A stretch of DNA of 64,000 nucleotides from Actinernus sp. WN-2022 (GCA_030867875.1 JAOWCC010000442.1:434001-498000), one strand, 5' to 3'. Positions 25,027 to 34,596 are shown, counted from the stretch's first letter. Program-made: numbers and translations. Notes: generated from the letters alone by a model not told the origin.

Positions 25027-25239
25027 TAGAGAAAAGAAACAATCTCAAGCCCAGGCTGAATAGGCTTTATGCATGATATTGTGATGTAAAATAAAAGAAG
25101 GCTATTTGCTCGCAGGATGGGGGAAACCTCTAGCTTTCTTTAGAACTACCAGAATGTTTCTTAACAAAGATAAAATGGCATAAATCTATTGATAACATAG
25201 ACGACACTAATAAATGACAGCTAGTTTGATGTGACTCAC

Positions 25240-25347
25240 CTCCAACACTCCATCTTCTGGTAAATCTGTACAATGAACTGCATTCATTATTTTATCCTTC
25301 CCAAACTTTGCCCTGAGAGACCTCGGTCTCAAGTGGCGTGCTATTTC
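25240..25347 (-). CDS. NME7: NME7 exon, second kinase domain C-terminal part
   Basis: A 108-bp, 36-codon exon bounded by acceptor TTTTATTGTAG and donor GAG|GTGAGT. It reads EIARHLRPRSLRAKFG, then MNAVHCTDLPEDGVLE. This is the conserved end of NDK domain B of NME7, including its histidine in AVHCTD. Phase 0 on both sides, continuous with the exons at 26100 and 24583. Confidence 0.95.
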
Positions 25348-25740
25348 CTACAATAAAAGCAAAACCATTGGTATGTATCTGTCTGAGTAAAATGCCTGAT
25401 AGTCTGTTAGCCTTAAATGGCTCCTCCACAACTGCAAAACAAAAAGTTATTAAAACGCTAGCCGCTGGACCTTTGTTTGTGCTCATAATTCCCCCCTCCA
25501 GCCCCTCCACAACAAAAAGAAGTTGATGGAAGTTATGTTTTATGACACCGAGTTGTTACCACAGGAAAACTGATTAAAAATCAATACAATAAATATAAAT
25601 TACCCAATAGTAGGATTACTTGGAACTCAAAGGTGGGAGGGTGGCGCTAATCATGGGCGTACAGGGTAAGCACAAAAACATTATTAATATAACAGCTAAC
25701 CCAAGATGTTAAAAACCTTTAACCATCTTGAACAAAAGAG

Positions 25741-25990
25741 CTGGGGTGGCGCATACGCAGTGGTTAAGCGCTTCGCCTCTCACCTCTGTGGCCCAGATTC
25801 GAATCCCGGACGCGATGCGAATTGTGAGTCAAGTTTGTTGGTAACTCGCCCTTGCTCCGAGGGTTTTTCTCCGGGTTCTCCGGTTTTCCTCCCTCCACAA
25901 AAATCAACATGCTAAATTCCAATTCGATCTGTGGATTAGCCAGTACTGACTTTGATCAGCCTCTATGGTTGTTTCAGGTCCCGTTAGAAA
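25741..25990 (+). mobile_element. tRNA-derived SINE
   Basis: The head GGTGGCGCATACGCAGTGGT resembles a tRNA box A and GATTCGAATCC is a box B, so it carries an internal RNA polymerase III promoter. The body has the motif TTCTCCGGGTTCTCCGG followed by TTTTCCTCC, seen in many animal SINEs. It sits in an NME7 intron, opposite to the gene. The 3' limit is approximate. Confidence 0.75.
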
Positions 25991-26099
25991 TTCAGAGTAA
26001 GATCACACTGTCTGGTAAATGATGAGTTCTCACTAAGTTTGGGCTAGAGTTCACAGGTAAACACTTAGTTTTTTCCTATTCCACAAGTCCAAAACTTAC

Positions 26100-26201
26100 T
26101 GGGTCTGCTGGCCCAACAAATTCTCTGAAGGCTTTGGGTGCATCCGGCCCTCTTATCTCCAGAGCAAGACAAGGACCACTACACAGCTCCACAACCATGC
26201 T
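26100..26201 (-). CDS. NME7: NME7 exon, second kinase domain middle
   Basis: A 102-bp, 34-codon exon between acceptor TTTCTCTCCAG and donor CCA|GTAAGT. It reads SMVVELCSGPCLALEI, then APKAFREFVGPADP. This is the NME7 domain B core, with SGPC and FRE-x-x-GPADP conserved in the family. Phase 0 on both sides. Confidence 0.95.
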
Positions 26202-26790
26202 CTGGAGAGAAAGACAAAATACGAACATTGAAATGACAAGATTTTCAAATTGTCAGCTGGAGATACAAGCTGTTAAGCATGGTCAAATCGTAATAAGAAA
26301 CATTGAAATGGCTTAATTATCAAGTGACCGAATCTATTTCAATCTATGTTCTCCTTTAAATTTGATGCTGTTCAAAGAAGAATTTAAATCTTTACTAACA
26401 GTTTCTAATATTGCTTGAATCTTTAAGGGCCTGTCAATATATTCTTAGTGCCCTGCTTAACGTGCAACGTATGTTTAGGGTGGAGGGGGCATTAAGACCA
26501 AACAGTTTCGGAAATGAGATGGGGGAGGGGTTCATGCAACCTTCAACGATAAAGACTGATGACTGGCCATGTGACACAAATTAGTCCCCACAATTCTTCA
26601 ATGCATGGAACCCCAAACATCACATAATTAAATGTCAATTTGGAGGGAAACTTTTAAATTGAATCTAACATTTATTTTCCTTGTACAATGCTCATTGTTA
26701 TAATAGTAGCTGCAATACGCTAACACAGAATAAAGCTATGGTATGTGAGCCAGGAAAAAAAGCAATAGGCTGTACATCTTATGAACATAC

Positions 26791-26859
26791 ATTGTACTCG
26801 TTGACCACTCCCTTATACACTTCGTGAAACTCTTCTGCATTAGCTCTCTCCAAATGGAA
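26791..26859 (-). CDS. NME7: NME7 exon, second kinase domain (3' copy of a duplicated exon)
   Basis: A 69-bp exon, 23 codons, between acceptor CTTGTTAACAG and donor AAT|GTATGT. It contains ERANAEEFHEVYKGVV, aligned with the conserved NVEEFYEVYKGVV segment of NME7 domain B. Phase 0 at both ends, so one copy joins the exon at 26201. Inclusion of both copies would keep the frame and insert 23 extra residues. Confidence 0.93.
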
Positions 26860-26907
26860 CTGTTAACAAGAATGTAAAACAATAGGCTGTACATCTTATG
26901 AACATAC

Positions 26908-26976
26908 ATTGTACTCGTTGACCACTCCCTTATACACTTCGTGAAACTCTTCTGCATTAGCTCTCTCCAAATGGAA
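26908..26976 (-). CDS. NME7: NME7 exon, second kinase domain (5' copy of a duplicated exon)
   Basis: Identical in sequence, splice sites and phase to the exon at 26791-26859, 117 bp upstream in gene direction. Either copy could be used. Two copies in one mRNA would duplicate a helix-containing segment of the kinase fold, which would probably disturb it. Confidence 0.88.
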
Positions 26977-27720
26977 CTGTTAACAAGAATGTAAAACACG
27001 TCAGGTTTTAACTTGGGTTGTGTGCAAAAAGGGCCTAAGTGACTCTTCATCGTATTCTAAATTCTCACTTAGAAACAAAGAAATTGGAGGAGAATTAGAA
27101 TGTGATCAGGAGACACTTATGCCCTTTTTGCCCACAGCCCTTTAATTATGTTACTGGCTATTAAAGTGCCAAAATGCCAAGGCCTCATTTATTATACAAA
27201 AGCATTTTTTTCTACACATCCATGTTATAAATGTATTTGGCCCTTTTATCAGTGAGTTTACCAAATATTTTGTACAAATCAGAAATAGTTTCATTCGCAA
27301 GGAGAAAGGAATGGCCTTTTGTTGGCCTCCTGTGACATCACACAATTAGCATATTGGAATCTCTATAACTCAGAGATGCAATACTCTTGACAATCAATGA
27401 ATATTTTACCATTCACCTATTTAATTGATGTACAATCGATTTTAATGGTAAAAAAGTTGGGATTATATGCATATTAAAACTTAACACAAATTTAATACAG
27501 CCAGACACATGTTCTGATCTAGGGCAGTTTTTGATTGAGCATTGAAAGTAATTTGGTGATAGCTCTACACTAGACCCAAACATTAGTTTTGTATATCACC
27601 CAATCAATTTTTGTTTTAGCGAGAATTATCCATGATTGCATTTACTTCACGAATGCAGATGTCGTGATTGGTTCAAGTAACGTCAATCATGAATTAGTTC
27701 AGCTTGTGATTGGCTCACTA

Positions 27721-28224
27721 TCAGGGTTCCCACACATTTGCAGGAACAAAATTCCCTGCCTTTTCGCTGACCAAGAAGCATTTTTCAATGACCTCTAGCT
27801 CGTATTTTTTCCAAATATTCCAATATTTTGAGACAGAAACATTGAACAGAACAGCGCAAATAAATAAATATGTGATGCCAGAAAATAAAAATTCATTGAC
27901 TTTTCATTGAAACTTGAGATTTCCCTGACCCAATCCTACATTCCCTGACCCAATCCTACATTCCCTGACCCAATCCTACATTCCCTGACCCAATCCTACA
28001 TTCCCTGAACCAATCCTACATTCCCTGACCCAATCCTACATTCCCTGACCCAATCCTACATTCCCTGACCCAATCCTACATTCCCTGACCCAATCCTACA
28101 TTCCCTGAACCAATCCTACATTCCCTGACCCAATCCTACATTCCCTGACCCAATCCTACATTGAAATCCTACCTTGAAAACGTTTTGTTTTTCCCTGTCT
28201 TTTTCCTAACAGTGGGGACCCTGA
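27721..28224. mobile_element. hAT-like MITE with an internal satellite
   Basis: TCAGGGTTCCCACA at the left and TGGGGACCCTGA at the right are imperfect inverses in the CAGGG...CCCTG style of hAT elements. Most of the interior is the 20-bp tandem array at 27921-28160. No target duplication is obvious. Confidence 0.6.
27921..28160. repeat. Twelve tandem copies of a 20-bp unit
   Basis: Unit TTCCCTGACCCAATCCTACA, 12 copies, identical except copies 5 (28001) and 10 (28101), which read TTCCCTGAAC. The spacing of the variants implies a 100-bp higher-order unit of five monomers. Confidence 0.97.
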
Positions 28225-28323
28225 TTATGTTTTTCACTTACTCCCATGATTGGTTCTGTAATAACTGCTTTGGTTTTGGTTTATAACATTGAATCAAAAA
28301 CCACTCTTGACAATGTCACTCAA

Positions 28324-29555
28324 ATGGAAATATATTTTCAAGTTGTTCTACGTTTTGGACACCTGTGGTACCATTAGAATCTGCATCATGAGCACCATAA
28401 TCTGTTACTGACATGGTGTAGTGCTGATTAATGGAAATATCTTTTCAAGTTGTTGTATGTTTTGGATACCTGTGGTACCGTTAGAATCTGCATCATGAGC
28501 ACCATAATATGTTACTGACATGGTGTAGTGCTGATTAATGGAAATATCTTTTCAAGTTGTTCTATGTTTTGGATACCTGTGGTACCATTAGAATCTGCAT
28601 CATGAGCACCATAATTTGTTACTGACATGGTGTAGTGCTGATTAATGGAAATATATTTTCAAGTTGTTGTATGTTTTGGATACCTGTGGTACCGTTAGAA
28701 TCTGCATCATGAGCACCATAATCTGTTACTGACATGGTGTAGTGCTGATTAATGGAAATATATTTTCAAGTTGTTCTACGTTTTGGATACCTGTGGTACC
28801 ATTATAATCTGCATCATGAGCACCATAATCTGTTACTGACATGGTGTAGTGCTGATTAATGGAAATATCTTTTCAAGTTGTTCTATGTTTTGGATACCTG
28901 TTGTACCATTAGAATCTGCATCATGAGCACCATAATATGTTACTGACATGGTGTAGTGCTGATTGATGGAAATATCTTTTCAAGTTGTTCTATGTTTTGG
29001 ATACCTGTGGTACCATTATAATCTGCATCATGAGCACCATAATCTGTTACTGACATGGTGTAGTGCTGATTAATGGAAATATATTTTCAAGTTGTTCTAC
29101 GTTTTGGATACCTGTGGTACCATTATAATCTGCATCATGAGCACCATAATCTGTTACTGACATGGTGTAGTGCTGATTAATGGAAATATCTTTTCAAGTT
29201 GTTCTATGTTTTGGATACCTGTGGTACCATTAGAATCTGCATCATGAGCACCATAATATGTTACTGACGTGGTGTAGTGCTGATTAATGGAAATATCTTT
29301 TCAAGTTGTTGTATGTTTTGGATACCTGTGGTACCATTAGAATCTGCATCATGAGCACCATAATATGTTACTGACATGGTGTAGTGCTGATTAATGGAAA
29401 TATCTTTTGAAGTTGTTCAATCTATGTTTTGGATACCTGTGGTACCATTAGAATCTGCATCATGAGCACCATAATCTGTTACTGACATGGTGTGGTGCTG
29501 ATTAATGGAAATATCTTTTGAAGTTGTTCTATGTTTTGGATACCTGTGGTGTAGT
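28324..29555. repeat. Tandem array, 107-bp unit, about 11.5 copies
   Basis: The unit begins ATGGAAATATCTTTTCAAGT and contains ACCTGTGGTACCATTAGAAT and GCATCATGAGCACCATAAT. Starts at 28324, 28431 and 28538 show the 107-bp period. A few copies have small indels (for example near 29410). The array is in the NME7 intron between the exons at 30873 and 26976. Confidence 0.95.
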
Positions 29556-29563
29556 GCTGCATG

Positions 29564-30008
29564 ATTAAAGTGCCTATGAGCCATATTTTTTATTTATTTT
29601 AGATATCAATTCTAAATCAAGTGAATAGTAAAATATATTTTGCTTTGAATGCTGTGCCGCTGAGTTAAGGAGGTTTTAATATCCAAAATGCTAATTACAT
29701 GACGTCAGGGGAGGTATCTGCAATCACTTCTTAGTGGTTGTGAATGGGCGTTTCTACTGATATAGGAAAACAAATTTCTAACATCACTTTATTTCAACCA
29801 TGGGTATAACACTGATAATTTGAAAAATGTGTTTAATTGTAACCAAAAAAAATGTATAATAACATCATGTAATTAGCATTTTGGATATTAAAACCTCCTT
29901 AACTCAGCGGCACAGCATTCAAAGCAAGATATATTGTACCATTCTACTATTCACTTGATATAGAATTGATATCTAAAATAAAAAAGATATTGCTCATAGG
30001 CACTTTAA
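29564..30008. mobile_element. MITE family H, complete copy
   Basis: TTAAAGTGCCTATGAGC at the left and GCTCATAGGCACTTTAA at the right are exact inverses, with long subterminal inverted arms (GATATCAATTCTA, GAATGCTGTGCCGCTGAG). 445 bp, with TTAA at both ends. It abuts the 107-bp array. Confidence 0.85.
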
Positions 30009-30196
30009 TGAAATCGACACGTGAAATCGCAGAAAAAAAACACAATATATTATGTTTCCATGGGTGGTTGATTGCAATTGTAGCAAACACAAATGGTAGC
30101 CCATCATGAGATGGTTATTTTAAGGTATAACTTGTACAGTGAGTGAGTGCTGCTAAAATGATATTATGAGCTATGTGGGGCAGAATTACCGCAGAA

Positions 30197-30560
30197 AGGG
30201 TATTATTTTTTGGATGAAAAAGTCAGGTCATGCTGTTCATCTTATTTTATTTATTACTCTTTAGCGTTAGCAGGTGTACATGAATGGCATACAACAAAAT
30301 TAGCCCCAATGATAGGATTCTTAATTTGTGTGGTTATATCTGTAATTGGGCATTTGCATCAAAATCATATAAATTAATTAAGGGTATTATTTTTTGGATG
30401 AAAAAGTCAGGTCATGCTGTTCATCTTATTTTATTTATTACTCGTTAGCAGGTATACATGAATGGCATACAACAAAATTAGCCCCAATGATAGGATTCTT
30501 AGTTTTTGTGGTTATATCTGTAATTGGGCATTTGCATCAAAATCATATAAATTTATTTCA
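30197..30560. repeat. Tandem duplication, offset 183 bp
   Basis: AGGGTATTATTTTTTGGATG at 30197 recurs at 30380. The copies share the following 170 bp, apart from a small deletion around CGTTAGCAGGT. It lies in an NME7 intron. Confidence 0.9.
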
Positions 30561-30872
30561 CATCAGATTTTTGTTGTCAATTTCATGAAACTGACATTTT
30601 ATTTTAGGAATGAAATGTAGCGCTCCATGTCAGGAATAAAAACGAAACCTTCAATCTTACACTATCATGAATTATTTAGCTTAAATGTCGTCCAAGTCCT
30701 TGCTGTTTGATGTGGTCCATATATTAAAAGCCCTGCATGCGAGGCTGTTGATTTTAATAAATTGCCATTACAAAAGGCTTTGGAAGTATTATAAAGCATA
30801 TAAATACCAGTAATTTAATGGCAATCAAAACATGATTTTATTAATACTGAATAAGTTTTATGAAATGCCTAC

Positions 30873-30908
30873 CATTTGCAGTGCAGAAACCTCAAAACCT
30901 TGTTCTTG
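30873..30908 (-). pseudogene. NME7: NME7 exon, 5'-truncated
   Basis: Twelve codons ending GFEVSALQM followed by donor ATG|GTAGGC. They align with the GFEISAMQM segment of NME7 domain B and join in phase 0 to the exon at 26976. The upstream part of this exon should encode about ten residues of the kinase helix (a GxLGKI-type motif), but is absent. The coding match stops at 30908, and at 30909 the 1.04 kb duplicated block begins. The preceding in-frame codons run into TGA. A weak acceptor (CTTTCAAG at 30911-30904) could rescue the frame with loss of those residues. Confidence 0.75.
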
Positions 30909-31950
30909 AAAGTACCATCACATTCTTGGGCAAGAATTAATTAATCATGGTCAATTAGCGATATATTATACAAAAAAATGTAGCTATAAATCGAGGATTT
31001 AAGTAATCCTCAAATCCGAGGATAAATAACTAGCACTACCCTTATTACAAGGACTGTGCGATGCATTATCTACAGTCAATAACTGGATGATATTCACCTT
31101 CTGCAACAGCATGTGGCTTTACAACACAGAGAGTGCAATCAGACAACTGGGCTGTGTTCTGTCTTCTGTGGCAAAAGAAAAAGTCCACTTCCTGCAAGAT
31201 AAGGAAAAACATGAGGATTAAATTATATATACTTAAATTACCTTTTTGGAGGCATTTTATTCAATCTATGTATGTACATGTTCACAAAGCAGCAACACTC
31301 TGTAACACGTACACTCAAAGTTCAAAATATTAGGATTTGGGATGCAAAATATCCTCCTAAAATTTGCAAAAATAATGTAAAAATAATGTTGACTTCCTTT
31401 TAATTAATAGATTTGGAAAATGTCATTGTGCCCTGGCCTATATAATACAAGTTAGGAGTATAGTTAAACTTGTTGAACATGACAGGATTCAAGGTCAGTT
31501 TGCATAGAGCACTGAAATAATTTAATTTATCATTGGAAACGAAGGAAAAGATAAATTACCATCATTTGCATCTAAGAACATGTGAGGCGAAAACATGTCC
31601 TAATGCAATGCCACTTTAGTAAGTAACAGTTACCAAGAATTTGAGAGTGATATTGAATTGTTTTTGGGAAATCGGCTTTATGAAGCTGAAAAAATTATGA
31701 ATGCATTGCATGGCTGTGTGACATCTGACAGAATGACATCAGCAAAGATTGCCCTCTACTGTTATATTTAGTACCTTATCTGCTGATTCAGTCATGTCTG
31801 AGCCATGAGCAGCATTCTTTGTGTTATCTAGACAGTGTATTAAGACAAAGATTGCCCTCTACTGTTATATTTAGTACTTTATCTGCTGATTCAGTCATGT
31901 CTGATCTGAGCCGTGAGCAGCATTCTTTGTGTTATCTGGACAGTGTATTA
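30909..31950. repeat. 1.04-kb direct duplication, copy 1
   Basis: 30909-31950 matches 33513-34554 at a constant offset of 2604 bp with only a few substitutions (for example TTACC against GTACC near 31240/33844). It contains one NME7 exon (31098-31191) and the first two units of the exon minisatellite. Confidence 0.95.
31098..31191 (-). CDS. NME7: NME7 exon, interdomain and start of second kinase domain (copy 1)
   Basis: A 94-bp exon between acceptor TATCTTGCAG and donor GAAG|GTGAAT. It reads EVDFFF, then CTLCVVKPHAVAEG. This is the NME7 junction between the kinase domains (an E-x-x-FFF motif) and the first strand of domain B, whose KPHAV motif is family-defining. Entry phase 0, exit phase 1. 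The next expected coding piece is the truncated exon at 30873-30908. A second copy is at 33702-33795; because 94 is not a multiple of three, using both would shift the frame. Confidence 0.93.
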
Positions 31951-33031
31951 AGACAAAGATTGCCCTCTACTGTTATATTTAGTACCTTATCTGCTGATTC
32001 AGTCATGTCTGAGCCGTGAGCAGCATTCTTTGTGTTATCTAGACAGTGTATTAAGACAAAGATTGCCCTCTACTGTTATATTTAGTACTTTATCTGCTGA
32101 TTCAGTCATGTCTGATCTGAGCCGTGAGCAGCATTCTTTGTGTTATCTGGACAGTGTATTAAGACAAAGATTGCCCTCTACTGTTATATTTAGTACCTTA
32201 TCTGCTGATTCAGTCATGTCTGAGCCGTGAGCAGCATTCTTTGTGTTATCTAGACAGTGTATATTAAGACAAAGATTGCCCTCTACTGTTATATTTAGTA
32301 CCTTATCTGCTGATTCAGTCATGTCTGAGCCATGAGCAGCATTCTTTGTGTTATCTAGACAGTGTATTAAGACAAAGATTGCTCTCTACTGTTATATTTA
32401 GTACCTTATCTGCTGATTCAGTCATGTCTGATCTGAGCCGTGAGCAGCATTCTTTGTGTTATCTAGACAGTGTATTAAGACAAAGATTGCCCTCTACTGT
32501 TATATTTAGTACCTTATCTGCTGATTCAGTCATGTCTGAGCCGTGAGCAGCATTCTTTGTGTTATCTAGACAGTGTATATTAAGACAAAGATTGCCCTCT
32601 ACTGTTATATTTAGTACCTTATCTGCTGATTCAGTCATGTCTGAGCCGTGAGCAGCATTCTTTGTGTTATCTAGACAGTGTATATTAAGACAAAGATTGC
32701 CCTCTACTGTTATATTTAGTACCTTATCTGCTGATTCAGTCATGTCTGAGCCGTGAGCAGCATTCTTTGTGTTATCTAGACAGTGTATATTAAGACAAAG
32801 ATTGCCCTCTACTGTTATATTTAGTACCTTATCTGCTGATTCAGTCATGTCTGAGCCGTGAGCAGCATTCTTTGTGTTATCTAGACAGTGTATATTAAGA
32901 CAAAGATTGCCCTCTACTGTTATATTTAGTACCTTATCTGCTGATTCAGTCATGTCTGAGCCATGAGCAGCATTCTTTGTGTTATCTAGACAGTGTATTA
33001 AGACAAAGATTGCCCTCTACTGTTATATTTG
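31743..33031. repeat. Exon-bearing minisatellite, main array
   Basis: Units of 103, 105 or 108 bp, each made of a 53-bp (or 58-bp) NME7 exon and a 50-52 bp spacer with splice sites. Length differences come from GTGTATTAAG against GTGTATATTAAG in the spacer and from a 5-bp insertion (TCTGATCTGAG) in the exon. The array breaks off at 33031 inside a spacer. Because the 105-bp unit is a multiple of three, a continuous minus-strand frame of 35-residue repeats runs through several units (32953-32459). Confidence 0.95.
31775..32985 (-). CDS. NME7: NME7 exon with catalytic histidine of first kinase domain, 12 tandem copies
   Basis: Each unit has acceptor CACTGTCTAG, a 53-bp exon reading (D)NTKNAAHGSDMTESADK, and donor AAG|GTACTA. 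It aligns without gaps with the NME7 domain A segment around NAAHG, where H is the phosphate-accepting histidine. The exon enters in phase 1 (first codon G|AT) and leaves in phase 0, matching the next exon at 31191. Copies start at 31775, 31878, 31986, 32089, 32197, 32302, 32405, 32513, 32618, 32723, 32828 and 32933. Those at 31878, 32089 and 32405 have a 5-bp insertion giving AAHGSDQT-stop. Since 53 is 2 modulo 3, only one copy (or four, and so on) keeps the frame. Which copy is used cannot be told from sequence; 31775 is followed by the ancestral-looking intron. Confidence 0.85.
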
Positions 33032-33080
33032 GCTAAAGTGAACAAGTTGCACCGTAAATTTGTTGTCGGTAAGTGGTCGG

Positions 33081-33230
33081 CCGACAGCTTACCAACAGCT
33101 TACCGACAGCTTACAGACAGCTTACCAACAGCTTACCAACAGCTTACCGACAGCTTACCAACAGCTTACCAACAGCTTACCGACAGCTTACCGACAGCTT
33201 GCCAACAGCTTACCGACAGCTTACCGACAG
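33081..33230. repeat. 11-bp tandem array
   Basis: About 13 copies of the unit ACAGCTTACCG/A (for example GACAGCTTACCAACAGCTTA). Because 33 bp is three units, open frames with an 11-residue period arise by chance on the plus strand; they are not genes. Confidence 0.95.
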
Positions 33231-33701
33231 TACTAGACGAATGGCTTCCACAGGGAATTTTCGTCTCAAAGTAAAATCCAGCTGCATGATAGAGTACAAA
33301 TAGGGAATTTTCGTCTCAAACTCAAAGTGTGCGTATGTGCGTACAGGCATTAACTCGCTACGCTCTTGATATCACGTAGCTTTCCAATGTTAGAACGAAA
33401 TTTGTCAATAGCATATATATTCTTACTACGTTGTAGATAGTTGGATATTGATGAAAATAGTGTACTCATTATATCTGTCTTTTCTTCTTTGCACCAGCCT
33501 CAGCTCTCCTTTAAAGTACCATCACATTCTTGGGCAAGAATTAATTAATCATGGTCAATTAGCGATATATTATACAAAAAAATGTAGCTATAAATCGAGG
33601 ATTTAAGTAATCCTCAAATCCGAGGATAAATAACTAGCACTACCCTTATTACAAGGACTGTGCGATGCATTATCTACAGTCAATAACTGGATGATATTCA
33701 C

Positions 33702-33795
33702 CTTCTGCAACAGCATGTGGCTTTACAACACAGAGAGTGCAATCAGACAACTGGGCTGTGTTCTGTCTTCTGTGGCAAAAGAAAAAGTCCACTTC
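33702..33795 (-). CDS. NME7: NME7 exon (EVDFFF / KPHAV), copy 2
   Basis: Identical in reading frame, acceptor and donor to 31098-31191. In transcript order it lies between two copies of the histidine exon (34379-34431) and the 12-copy array. Splicing could therefore join histidine exon to this exon and then either continue or skip to the second copy. Confidence 0.85.
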
Positions 33796-34378
33796 CTGCA
33801 AGATAAGGAAAAACATGAGGATTAAATTATATATACTTAAAGTACCTTTTTGGAGGCATTTTATTCAATCTATGTATGTACATGTTCACAAAGCAGCAAC
33901 ACTCTGTAACACGTACACTCAAAGTTCAAAATATTAGGATTTGGGATGCAAAATATCCTCCTAAAATTTGCAAAAATAATGTAAAAATAATGTTGACTTC
34001 CTTTTAATTAATAGATTTGGAAAATGTCATTGTGCCCTGGCCTATATAATACAAGTTAGGAGTATAGTTAAACTTGTTGAACATGACAGGATTCAAGGTC
34101 AGTTTGCATAGAGCACTGAAATAATTTAATTTATCATTGGAAACGAAGGAAAAGATAAATTACCATCATTTGCATCTAAGAACATGTGAGGCGAAAACAT
34201 GTCCTAATGCAATGCCACTTTAGTAAGTAACAGTTACCAAGAATTTGAGAGTGATATTGAATTGTTTTTGGGAAATCGGCTTTATGAAGCTGAAAAAATT
34301 ATGAATGCATTGCATGGCTGTGTGACATCTGACAGAATGACATCAGCAAAGATTGCCCTCTACTGTTATATTTAGTAC

Positions 34379-34539
34379 CTTATCTGCTGATTCAGTCATG
34401 TCTGAGCCATGAGCAGCATTCTTTGTGTTATCTAGACAGTGTATTAAGACAAAGATTACCCTCTACTGTTATATTTAGTACTTTATCTGCTGATTCAGTC
34501 ATGTCTGATCTGAGCCGTGAGCAGCATTCTTTGTGTTAT
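34379..34539 (-). CDS. NME7: NME7 histidine exon, two upstream copies
   Basis: 34379-34431 is a normal 53-bp copy (NAAHGSDMTESADK). 34482-34539 is the 58-bp variant with the 5-bp insertion and an in-frame TGA shortly after the histidine. These are the 5'-most copies in transcript order. The acceptor of the first is CACTGTCCAG. Upstream exons for the DM10 domain and first half of kinase domain A were not found between 34555 and 44246. Confidence 0.8.
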
Positions 34540-34596
34540 CTGGACAGTGTATTTATTGTCTTTATTTTAGGTCAGTAATTACTCTAAGTCAGTTGA

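Larger units (their letters stand above)
26763..26996. repeat. Exact 117-bp tandem duplication containing an NME7 exon
   Basis: 26763-26879 and 26880-26996 are identical as far as I can read. Each unit includes a complete 69-bp exon with its acceptor and donor. Confidence 0.95.
33513..34554. repeat. 1.04-kb direct duplication, copy 2
   Basis: Second copy of 30909-31950, ending inside the third minisatellite unit at 34554, where the sequence changes to TATTGTCTTTATTTTAGG. Confidence 0.95.

Noticed and set aside
27921..28160. Possible CRISPR-like array
   Set aside because: The 20-bp units are head-to-tail without spacers, in an animal genome, and lie in a MITE.
31819..32546. Repeated 66-residue plus-strand frames starting MCYLDSVLRQRL
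   Set aside because: Antisense of the NME7 exon minisatellite.
32459..32953. 164-residue minus-strand frame of 35-residue repeats
   Set aside because: It is read-through of the exon-plus-spacer minisatellite; only the NAAHGSDMTESADK part of each unit matches a protein family, and splice sites bound that part.
33029..33303. Plus-strand frames with QLTDSLPTAY repeats
   Set aside because: Translation of an 11-bp tandem array; no start context, no homology.
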